NCBI GenBank assembly: GCA_020354595.1
Contig: CP070650.1
Span: 142,432-149,768, forward strand
From: Myxococcales bacterium
GTDB lineage: Bacteria > Myxococcota_A > Polyangia > Polyangiales > Houyiibacteriaceae
DNA length: 7,337 bases
Direction of reading: 5' to 3'
Position numbers and translations under genes: made by a program
Shown: one piece after another, positions 1-6,262 of the stretch
Layout of the letters: each line of letters begins with the position of its first letter
Position numbering within the stretch: the stretch's first letter is position 1
The notes under the pieces: model-generated
The model's database searches: none
What the model was told of the DNA's origin: nothing
What the model saw: only the letters and a program-made list of their open reading frames with translations

Positions 1-112
1 ACCCAACCGCGAAAACGCACTTCTCAGCGCCAGCGCCCTAGCCGCCGTTCCGGCTCGCGCTGCCGCGTGCTGTGTGGTGCCGGCAACCGCCAGTGGGTTT
101 TCGCGGTTGGGT
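1..112. repeat. 112-bp palindromic element with 20-bp inverted arms (attC-like or MITE-like)
   Basis: Positions 1-20 and 93-112 are inverted copies matching at 19 of 20 positions; the only mismatch is G17 against G96, and T21-A92 adds one more pair. The inner region is GC-rich and can itself fold: CAGCGC at 31-36 pairs with GCGCTG at 57-62, AGCC at 40-43 pairs with GGCT at 52-55, and TGCCGGCA at 78-85 is a palindrome. The outer ends read ACCCAAC (1-7) and GTTGGGT (106-112), which fit the integron attC consensus boxes RYYYAAC and GTTRRRY, and 112 bp is within the usual attC size range. Against attC, the spacer next to the R box is fully paired and no extrahelical base is seen in the L arm. A MITE or a dispersed palindromic repeat is an equal or better explanation. 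The left arm begins at the window edge, so the true boundary is unknown. There is no T-run on either side, so it does not look like a simple intrinsic terminator. Confidence 0.6.
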
Positions 113-159
113 CTGCAAGGTGTTGGAAGTAGGCGTGTTCTGGAGGGCGAGCGTGTCCC

Positions 160-1080
160 CTAGACGATTGCGAGCCAGGATTCGTCGGGGACCTTCACGC
201 CGCGCACTGCGTCGAAGTAGGCGGCTTGGACTTTTTCGGTGATTGGGCCTCTCGAGCCGATTCCGATTTGGCGGTCGTCTAGCTCGCGAACCGGGGTGAC
301 CTCGGCGGCGGTGCCGACCATGAAGACCTCATCGGCGATGTAGAGCTCGTCGCGGGAGATCAGCCGCTCGTGCACCGTGAGGCCCAAGTCCCGCATGATG
401 CGGATCACCGAGTTGCGCGTGATGCCAGCGAGGATCGACACGCCCATCGGTGGGGTGGCGACCTCGCCTTCGCGGACCACGAAGATGTTCTCGCCCGAGG
501 CCTCGCTGACGTAGCCCTGGGTGTCGAGCATGATCGCCTCGTCGTAGCCGATCGCCTGAACCTCGCGCTTCGCGAGGATCGAATTCACGTAATGCCCGTT
601 GATCTTGCCCTTGCTCATCAGGGTATTGACTCCGGCGCGCTGGAACGAGCTCACCTTGGCGCGGATGCCTCGCTTGAGGCCCTCGTCGCCGAGGTAAGCG
701 CCCCAGCGCCAGGCGGCGACCGCGACGTGGGTCGGGTTCGTGCGGGCGCCGAGACCCATTTCGCCCGCCCCCATGAAGGCGACCGGGCGCAGGTAGCACT
801 CGTCGAGCCCGTTGTCGCGAACAGTCTGCAGACATGCCTCGACGATCTGCTCCCGGGTGTACGGCATCGGCAGCATGGAGATGTGGGCGGAATCGAACAG
901 CCGGCGAATGTGCTCTTCCAAACGAAAGACTGCGCTTCGACCGTCCTGAAGCTTGTAGCAGCGAATTCCCTCGAAGACGCCCAGTCCGTAGTGCAGCGTG
1001 TGCGTCAATACGTGGACGTTCGCCTGCTCCCACGGAATGAGCTTCCCGTCGAACCAGATCTTGTCCACTTTGTCCACCAT
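160..1080 (-). CDS. ilvE: Branched-chain amino acid aminotransferase (class IV PLP enzyme)
   Basis: IlvE transfers the amino group between glutamate and the 2-oxo acids of leucine, isoleucine and valine in the cytosol; it is the last step of their synthesis and the first of their breakdown. The 306-residue protein has the usual family length and is collinear with E. coli IlvE from memory. It carries the N-terminal HYGLGVFEGIR block (30-40), the Schiff-base lysine K159 in SKGKINGHY, the SEASGENIF block (192-200) with E197, the GIT turn (219-221) that contacts the PLP phosphate, and the DEVFMVGTAAEVTPV block (250-264). No key residue is missing. The ATG at 1078-1080 is followed directly by GTG. 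An AGGAG lies only 2 nt before the ATG but 5 nt before the GTG, while a second AGGAG lies 10 nt before the ATG, so the start is uncertain by one codon. It is transcribed divergently from the yajC-sec operon. A D-amino-acid or aminodeoxychorismate-type class IV enzyme is less likely given the close IlvE match. Confidence 0.95.
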   Translation of the reverse strand: MVDKVDKIWFDGKLIPWEQANVHVLTHTLHYGLGVFEGIRCYKLQDGRSAVFRLEEHIRRLFDSAHISMLPMPYTREQIVEACLQTVRDNGLDECYLRPVAFMGAGEMGLGARTNPTHVAVAAWRWGAYLGDEGLKRGIRAKVSSFQRAGVNTLMSKGKINGHYVNSILAKREVQAIGYDEAIMLDTQGYVSEASGENIFVVREGEVATPPMGVSILAGITRNSVIRIMRDLGLTVHERLISRDELYIADEVFMVGTAAEVTPVRELDDRQIGIGSRGPITEKVQAAYFDAVRGVKVPDESWLAIV

Positions 1081-1082
1081 CG

Positions 1083-1095
1083 CTCCTCAGCTCCT
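1083..1095 (-). promoter_or_regulatory. Tandem Shine-Dalgarno sites of ilvE
   Basis: On the minus strand, AGGAG occurs twice, at 1091-1095 and 1083-1087. The nearer copy is 2 nt from the ATG and 5 nt from the adjacent in-frame GTG; the farther copy is 10 nt from the ATG. Just upstream, ACCCCC/GGGGGT at 1099-1104 and 1112-1117 can form a 6-bp stem in the ilvE leader, ending a few bases from the first site. Any regulatory effect of that stem is only inference. Confidence 0.5.
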
Positions 1096-1153
1096 CACAC
1101 CCCCACCAATCGGGGGTCGCGCGGTTGTAGCATAGATCCGCAATTCCGCTGAG

Positions 1154-1182
1154 TTGACCCGGTTGGGGGCATGGAGTAGAAA
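1154..1182 (+). promoter_or_regulatory. Sigma70-like promoter of the yajC-secD-secF-recJ operon
   Basis: TTGACC (1154-1159, 5 of 6 to the -35 consensus) is followed by exactly 17 bp and then TAGAAA (1177-1182, 4 of 6 to the -10 consensus). A start of transcription near 1189 would give a leader of about 60 nt before the yajC GTG. It is the best promoter match in the divergent ilvE/yajC region and points toward the operon. The call rests on consensus matching by eye. Confidence 0.5.
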
Positions 1183-1195
1183 CGCCCGCGCTTCA

Positions 1196-1227
1196 GGGGC
1201 CCGGATCGCATCGTGCATCCGGGCTCC
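1196..1227 (+). promoter_or_regulatory. Strong hairpin in the yajC operon leader
   Basis: Positions 1196-1206 pair with 1217-1227 in 11 consecutive pairs (one G-U), mostly G-C, around a 10-nt loop that can close three further pairs (GCA/TGC). It would sit within about 10 nt of the predicted transcript 5' end and end 9 nt before the yajC Shine-Dalgarno. There is no T-run after it on either strand, so an intrinsic terminator is unlikely. A 5' mRNA-stabilising stem, a protein-binding site or a control element are possible. It does not resemble a riboswitch class I know. Confidence 0.45.
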
Positions 1228-1236
1228 AAAAGCATT

Positions 1237-1241
1237 GAGGG
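1237..1241 (+). promoter_or_regulatory. Shine-Dalgarno that decides the yajC start
   Basis: GAGGG at 1237-1241 lies 7 nt before GTG 1249 and 10 nt before TTG 1252. The more upstream in-frame GTG at 1213 lies in the loop of the leader hairpin and has no Shine-Dalgarno, so GTG 1249 is the preferred start. Confidence 0.5.
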
Positions 1242-1248
1242 TTCCCTG

Positions 1249-1632
1249 GTGTTGTACTCATTGTTGTCGATTTTGCTCCAGCCTGACGTGAGCGGCGGTC
1301 CCGCTGCTCCGGCGCCCGGTGGTGAAGGTGCTCCCGTCCCTGGGCCGATGGGCTGCGGTGGTGGAACCGAGCAGATCGGTTTCCTTCTATTGATGTTCGC
1401 GGTTCTCTACTTCCTGATGATCCGCCCACAACAGAAACGCGCGAAGCAGCACGAGCAGTTGCTGAGCGCTCTCAAGAAGGGCGACGTCGTTCGCACGAAC
1501 GGGGGCATTCGCGGCGAGGTGACCGCGCTCGACGAGCGCGATGTCACCATCGAGATCGCCGACCGCACGCGCATCAAGGTCCTTCGCAGCCACATCGCTG
1601 GCTTGGACCAACCCTCTGAAGACAAAAGCTGA
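1249..1632 (+). CDS. yajC: Preprotein translocase subunit YajC
   Basis: YajC is a small single-span inner-membrane protein that associates with SecDF and the SecYEG translocon. From GTG 1249 it is 127 residues, close to the usual 85-120. It starts with a short hydrophobic stretch (LYSLLSILL, 2-10), followed by a Gly/Pro/Ala-rich linker (15-40), the transmembrane helix (about 43-58, IGFLLLMFAVLYFLMI), the hallmark RPQQKR immediately after it (59-64), and the cytoplasmic GDVVRTNGGIRGEV block (78-91) that is diagnostic of the family. The extended low-complexity N-terminus before the helix is longer than in E. coli. An upstream in-frame GTG at 1213 would add 12 residues, but it lies inside a hairpin loop without a ribosome site. 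It is the first gene of the operon; secD follows after 17 nt. The tgt and queA genes that often precede yajC are absent, and ilvE is divergent instead. Confidence 0.93.
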   Translation: MLYSLLSILLQPDVSGGPAAPAPGGEGAPVPGPMGCGGGTEQIGFLLLMFAVLYFLMIRPQQKRAKQHEQLLSALKKGDVVRTNGGIRGEVTALDERDVTIEIADRTRIKVLRSHIAGLDQPSEDKS

Positions 1633-1649
1633 ACGCACAGGCGAGGATC

Positions 1650-3449
1650 ATGGATCGAGGCTGGTATTTACGTTTGGCAATCGTCGTCGGCTCCTCGGTC
1701 TTGGGCTTCTTGGCCCTATGGCCGAGCATCGACCGCTGGTTGCCATGCCCCGACATCGTTAAAGAGACCTTCGAGAATCAGATCAACCCTGGCCTCGACA
1801 TCAAGGGCGGCCTGCGGTTGATGTACGAAGTCGAGGTCGACGAGTACATTCGCGACCGTCGCGACCGGATCGCCGAGCAGGTGCAGCGTCAATGCGGCGT
1901 CCTGATTGGCGTCGTCCCGGAAGAAGAGGTCGACGACCTCAGCAAAGCGAAGCTCGAAGAGATTCAGCAGCGCTGCAAGGTCGAGCGAGTCGACAAGGAG
2001 GGCGGCGCGATCCGCGCGATTCGCATCACGTTCTCGAACCAAGAAGACGCCGACAAGCTCAGTAAGACCTGGGTCCGGGACTACTTCAGGGACCTCCGGG
2101 TCGCGAGCGGCGTGGGTGGCCTGGTCGTCGACCTTCACATGCGAGAAGAGCAGCTCACCAACATGCGCGAGACCGCGGTGCGGCAATCGGAGCGGACCAT
2201 CACGAACCGTATCGACACCCTCGGTGTCCTCGAGCCCACCGTCATCGCGCGTCCGAACGACGGCGATATCATCATCGAGGTGCCGGGCGCACAGGAAGCC
2301 AGCTTCGAGCGAATCAAGTCCATCATCAGTCGGACCGCGCAGCTCAAATTCCAAATCGTCGACGACGAGGGCGACTCCCGTTCGATCTTCACGGCGCCAC
2401 CGGAGGGCATCTACCTCAACGCCGACTCGCAGACCTTCGCCGAGGCGTTCGGTGAGGATGCCCGCGACCGGCTCCGCGCCTACGTCGCGACCTTGCCGGT
2501 GCCCGACGACCACGAGGTGGCCATCGGCCGGCAGGATGCGGATCCCGAGCGGGGAGGCGAGGGCTGGCGGACGTACTATCTCTACCGCATCGCCGACGTG
2601 ACCGGTGAAGACCTCGACGACGCCGCGGTCGGCTTCGACCCGCAGAGCGGAAGCCCCGAAGTCGATTTCACGATGAACACACGCGGCGCTTCGCGAATGA
2701 GTGACCTCACCGGCCGAAGCATCGGCAAGCGAATGGCCATCGTGCTCGACGACCGCGTCGAGTCGGCGCCGGTGATCCAAGGGCAGATCGGCGCACGCGG
2801 CCGCATCACGCTCGGCGCATACCTCGACCGCAACGAGCTGCTTCAAGAGGCGAAGGACTTGGTCGTCGTCCTCCAAGCGGGTGCGCTGCCGGCTCCGTTG
2901 CGGCCCGCGAACGAGCAACTCATCGGCCCGACCCTCGGCCAGGACTCGGTCCGCAAGGGCGCGGTAGCTGCGCTCGTGGGCATCATCCTGGTCCTGTTTT
3001 TCATGGCCCTCTATTACCAGGTTGCCGGGTTGATCGCCGACGCGATGGTCTTGTTGAACCTTCAGCTCCTGCTCGGCGTGATGTCCGGCATCGGAGCCAC
3101 GCTGACACTACCCGGCGTGGCTGCGATCGCGCTCACCGTCGGCATGGCGGTCGACGCGAACGTGCTCATCACCGAGCGCATCCGCGAGGAGCTCCGCCTC
3201 GGCAAGTCGCCGCGGTCTGCGGTGGAGCAGGGCTACGCCCGAGCGTACTCGTCGGTCTTCGACAGCCAGCTCACGACGGCGATTGCAGGCATCGTGCTTT
3301 GGCAGTTTGGTACTGGCCCGATCAAGGGGTTCGCGACGATGCTGCTCATCGGCATCGGTACTTCGCTTTTCACGGGCACGTTCTGCTCGAAGGTGCTCTT
3401 CGACTGGGTAGTGCGCGGGGCGCGCGTTCAGCGTCTGCGGGTGGGCTGA
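1650..3449 (+). CDS. secD: Protein translocase subunit SecD
   Basis: SecD is an RND-superfamily inner-membrane protein. With SecF it uses the proton-motive force to help pull exported proteins out of SecYEG on the periplasmic side. The 599 residues match the usual length (E. coli about 615). Visible in order are: TM1 (about 8-26); the GLDIKGGLRLMYEV block (48-61); a large periplasmic domain including LGVLEPTVIA (191-200), DGDIIIEVPGAQ (204-215) and RTAQLKFQIV (228-237); the IVLDDRVESAPVIQGQI block (364-380); LQAGALPAPL (408-417); and then five more predicted membrane spans (about 438-458, 460-480, 485-507, 536-556, 559-582). GMAVDANVLITERIREEL (498-515) contains D502, the counterpart of the conserved proton-path aspartate of TM4. 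The start ATG has GAGG 3 nt upstream, which is tight spacing. secF begins 1 nt after the stop, so the two are very likely translationally coupled. Confidence 0.97.
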   Translation: MDRGWYLRLAIVVGSSVLGFLALWPSIDRWLPCPDIVKETFENQINPGLDIKGGLRLMYEVEVDEYIRDRRDRIAEQVQRQCGVLIGVVPEEEVDDLSKAKLEEIQQRCKVERVDKEGGAIRAIRITFSNQEDADKLSKTWVRDYFRDLRVASGVGGLVVDLHMREEQLTNMRETAVRQSERTITNRIDTLGVLEPTVIARPNDGDIIIEVPGAQEASFERIKSIISRTAQLKFQIVDDEGDSRSIFTAPPEGIYLNADSQTFAEAFGEDARDRLRAYVATLPVPDDHEVAIGRQDADPERGGEGWRTYYLYRIADVTGEDLDDAAVGFDPQSGSPEVDFTMNTRGASRMSDLTGRSIGKRMAIVLDDRVESAPVIQGQIGARGRITLGAYLDRNELLQEAKDLVVVLQAGALPAPLRPANEQLIGPTLGQDSVRKGAVAALVGIILVLFFMALYYQVAGLIADAMVLLNLQLLLGVMSGIGATLTLPGVAAIALTVGMAVDANVLITERIREELRLGKSPRSAVEQGYARAYSSVFDSQLTTAIAGIVLWQFGTGPIKGFATMLLIGIGTSLFTGTFCSKVLFDWVVRGARVQRLRVG

Positions 3450-3450
3450 C

Positions 3451-4584
3451 ATGGAATTCATCAAACCCGGCACTTACATCGACTTCATGAAGTACCGCGG
3501 GCCGGTGATCACCGTGCTCGGGCTCATGGCGACCGCGAGCTTGGTCTCGCTCTTCTACCCCGGCCCGAACTACGGCATCGACTTCGCTGGCGGCACCGAG
3601 GTGCAGCTCGCGTTCCAGGGCGACACCACCCCGGCAGAGGTCCGGAAGGCGCTCGTCGATGCGGGCTATTCGCGGCCCGACGTCATCAGCGTCGAGGGGT
3701 CGCCCAACGAGTACATCATCCGCGTCTCCGAGGTGTCGTCATTGCCGGAGGAACAGGTCGAGACCATTCGTGCGTCCGTGGAAAGCGCGCTCGGGCCGGA
3801 TGTCCTTCAGGAGATGAAGGTCTCTCCGGGTGGTGACAAGATCACGATCCGCGTCTCCGGCGAGGTGCACGAGCAGCAACTCCAGGAAGCGCTCACGGTG
3901 GGTGGGGCAAACGTTCGCTCGATCAACTCGCTCTCGGGAAGCCGCGACCCCCGTTACGAGGCACATTTGGTAGGCGTCGCCGACGAGCTCACCGCCGAGC
4001 TCCGGGAGTATTTTGGCGATCGCGCGCCTGACGAGGCGCTCCGCGTCGAGTGGGTCGGCCCGAAGGCCGGCCAGCAACTTCGGGATGCGGCGATTCAGTC
4101 GCTGCTCTACGCGATCGCGTTCATCATGCTGTACGTCGCGTTCCGTTTCGACCTCCGGTTCGCGCCCGGCGGCGTCATCGCGATGCTTCACGACGCGCTC
4201 ATCACGCTCGGCATCTATGTCTTGGTTCAAAAGGAAGTGAATCTGACGACGGTGGCCGCGCTTCTAACCATCATGGGTTACTCGATCAACGACACCATCG
4301 TCGTCTACGACCGAATCCGGGAGAACATGGTGCGCGTGCGAGACAAGAGCTTGCGCGAGCTGATCAACATCAGCACCTCGCAGATGTTGTCGCGAACGCT
4401 CGTCACGTCGCTCACCACGCTGCTCTCGGTGACGGCGTTCTTCTTCTTGGGAACGGGCGTCATTCGCGACATCGCCTTCGCTCTCGGCGTTGGCATCCTG
4501 ATCGGTACCGTGTCCTCGATCTTCATCGCGGCGCCGATCACGGAGCTCATGGACCGTCGCTTCTTCAGTCGTTCGCGAGGCTAG
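3451..4584 (+). CDS. secF: Protein translocase subunit SecF (extended periplasmic domain)
   Basis: SecF pairs with SecD in the inner membrane as the second half of the proton-driven export accessory complex. Motifs in order are: TM1 (about 18-36); GIDFAGGTEVQLAF (42-55); a periplasmic domain (about 38-207) ending in VEWVGPKAGQQL (199-210); TM2 (about 212-231); FAPGGVIAMLHDALITLGIYVL (237-258) at TM3; TIMGYSINDTIVVYDRIREN (273-292) at TM4; and TM5-TM6 (about 315-335 and 338-362). At 377 residues it is about 50 longer than E. coli SecF (323). The extra length is in the periplasmic domain, where residues 63-118 and 143-190 look like two related units. It is separated from secD by 1 nt and from recJ by 4 nt. 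A GGGTGGG stretch (3440-3445 and neighbours) within the end of secD may act as the ribosome site. Confidence 0.96.
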   Translation: MEFIKPGTYIDFMKYRGPVITVLGLMATASLVSLFYPGPNYGIDFAGGTEVQLAFQGDTTPAEVRKALVDAGYSRPDVISVEGSPNEYIIRVSEVSSLPEEQVETIRASVESALGPDVLQEMKVSPGGDKITIRVSGEVHEQQLQEALTVGGANVRSINSLSGSRDPRYEAHLVGVADELTAELREYFGDRAPDEALRVEWVGPKAGQQLRDAAIQSLLYAIAFIMLYVAFRFDLRFAPGGVIAMLHDALITLGIYVLVQKEVNLTTVAALLTIMGYSINDTIVVYDRIRENMVRVRDKSLRELINISTSQMLSRTLVTSLTTLLSVTAFFFLGTGVIRDIAFALGVGILIGTVSSIFIAAPITELMDRRFFSRSRG

Positions 4585-4588
4585 CTCC

Positions 4589-6262
4589 GTGAACCGGTAC
4601 AGCGTGCGGCCATCCGACGAGCGGGCGGCTAGCATGCTTGCGGACGCCTGCGGGCTAGGACTGAGCGCGGCTCAGATCCTGCTTCATCGCGGGATCGACA
4701 CGCCCGAGGCGGCGCGTCCGTTCCTCGACGCGACGCTGCGCGGTCTGAGCTCACCCGAACCGATGGCCGATCGAGCCGCCGCGTCACAGAGAATCTCGCG
4801 CGCGATCCGAGCGGGCGAGCGCATCGTCGTCTTCGGCGACTACGACGTGGACGGCACCACGTCCGCCGTCATCCTGAGCGAGGTGATCTCCGCGCTCGGT
4901 GGGGAGGTGCGCACGCTGATCGCCGACCGGTTTCGCGGTGGCTACGGGCTGAGCGACCAGGGGCTCGACCGTTGCCTGGCCGAGAGCCCTGGGCTCCTCG
5001 TTACCTGCGATTGCGGCTCCAGCGACCACGAACGGATCGCCAAAGCCTCCAGGTCCGGAGTCGATGTCATAGTTGTCGACCACCACCTCGTTCCCGAGGA
5101 GACGCTCCCGGCGCTCGCGTTTCTCAACCCGCATCGCACCGATTGCGGCTTCGCCTTCAAGGGGCTCTGCAGCGCAGGTTTGGCGTTCTCGCTGGGCGCC
5201 GCACTCCGGTCGGAGATGGGCGCGGAGCTCGACCTTCGCTCCTGGCTCGACCTGGTCGCGGTCGGCACCATCGCGGACCTCGCCCCTTTGACCGGAGATA
5301 ACCGAAGGCTCGTTCGCGCGGGCTTGAAGTTGTTGAGCTCGTCTGGTGCGCGTCCGGCCCTGCGCGCGATGCGCCAAGCTGCCAAGATTCCAGAGGGCGC
5401 GCCCCTCACCGCGCGCGACGTCGCGTTCCGCTTTTCACCGCGGCTCAACGCACCGGGGCGCCTCGGGGTCGCGGACCTGACTCTGCGCTTCCTGACGGCG
5501 AAGACGCCAAAGGAGGCGTTGGGGCTTCTCGACGACATCGAAGCACAGAACGACGAGCGCAAGTTGCTCGCCGACCAAGCGACCCGAGAGGCCTTCGCGC
5601 AAGCCAGGGACGTCTACGGCGAGGCGCCGGAGCACGGCGTCGTCGTCGCCAGCGACGGCTGGCACCGCGGTGTCGTCGGAATTGCCGCGGCGCGCCTGGT
5701 CGACCGATTGGGTGTGCCCGCAGTCGTCATCGCGTTCGACGGGGACGAGGGGCATGGCAGCGTCCGAACCACCGGGGATTTCGATGTTTATCGAGCGGTC
5801 GGCGCTTGCGCCTCGGACCTCATGGCTTGGGGCGGTCATCGCGCGGCGGCAGGCCTCTCACTCGCAGCGCGCGCGCTCGAGGCATTTCGTTCGTCGTTTG
5901 CAGAGGCGGCGAGCGCGGACAGCTTTGCTCGAAGCACGACGACCGAGGTCGATGTCGCGCTCGGTGGCGCTTTCCGCGTGCCGACGCTCGAAGACCTGCA
6001 GCGGCTGGGCCCGTTTGGCGAAGCGTACCCCATCCCCTTGTTTCGCGTCGACGCGCACGTCGTCGAGTCGATGGGGGTCGGGGAGGGCGGCGCACACGGC
6101 AAGCTGAAGCTCCGAGTCGGACAGGACTCGGTTCGCGCTTTCGCGCCGGGCTTGTTCTCACGGCTCGAGGGGCGCTCGGAACTTTCGCTCGTGGGCGAGG
6201 TACAGCCGGATCACTGGATCGGAGGCAGCGCCGTCGAGCTGCTCGTCAAAGACGTCCTCTAG
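4589..6262 (+). CDS. recJ: Single-stranded-DNA-specific exonuclease RecJ
   Basis: RecJ degrades single-stranded DNA 5' to 3' in recombination repair, mismatch repair and rescue of stalled forks, with two metal ions at a DHH-family active site. The 557-residue protein has the bacterial core length. The DHH domain shows VVFGDYDVDGTTS (80-92, D84/D86/D88), VTCDCGSS (138-145, D141), VIVVDHHLVPEE (160-171, D164 H165 H166), LNPHRTDC (179-186), VAVGTIADLAPL (223-234, D230) and SPRLNAPGRLG (283-293). The DHHA1 domain shows GWHRGVVGIAAARL (357-370), GSVRT (390-394) and GGHRAAAGLSL (415-425). The C-terminal part (about 450-557), with LQRLGPFGEAYPIPLF (470-485), is the OB-like domain. All the catalytic positions I can place are present. 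The GTG start at 4589 has GAGG at 4577-4580, 8 nt upstream, within the end of secF. The order secF-recJ is known in several deltaproteobacterial groups, but a functional link is unproven. Confidence 0.95.
   Translation: MNRYSVRPSDERAASMLADACGLGLSAAQILLHRGIDTPEAARPFLDATLRGLSSPEPMADRAAASQRISRAIRAGERIVVFGDYDVDGTTSAVILSEVISALGGEVRTLIADRFRGGYGLSDQGLDRCLAESPGLLVTCDCGSSDHERIAKASRSGVDVIVVDHHLVPEETLPALAFLNPHRTDCGFAFKGLCSAGLAFSLGAALRSEMGAELDLRSWLDLVAVGTIADLAPLTGDNRRLVRAGLKLLSSSGARPALRAMRQAAKIPEGAPLTARDVAFRFSPRLNAPGRLGVADLTLRFLTAKTPKEALGLLDDIEAQNDERKLLADQATREAFAQARDVYGEAPEHGVVVASDGWHRGVVGIAAARLVDRLGVPAVVIAFDGDEGHGSVRTTGDFDVYRAVGACASDLMAWGGHRAAAGLSLAARALEAFRSSFAEAASADSFARSTTTEVDVALGGAFRVPTLEDLQRLGPFGEAYPIPLFRVDAHVVESMGVGEGGAHGKLKLRVGQDSVRAFAPGLFSRLEGRSELSLVGEVQPDHWIGGSAVELLVKDVL

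Noticed and set aside
370..1152. Long open frame on the plus strand, antisense to ilvE
   Set aside because: It mirrors ilvE codons in a GC-rich genome, shows no recognisable domain, and ilvE on the other strand is a full, motif-complete gene.
1196..1227. Leader hairpin as an intrinsic terminator
   Set aside because: There is no T-run following it in either direction.
1213..1248. GTG 1213 as the yajC start
   Set aside because: It lies in the loop of a strong hairpin with no Shine-Dalgarno; GTG 1249 has GAGGG 7 nt upstream and gives a length closer to the family.
1716..2918. 400-codon open frame on the minus strand, antisense to secD
   Set aside because: Composition is typical of an antisense shadow (rich in R, D, V, L with no motifs), and secD is unmistakable on the plus strand.
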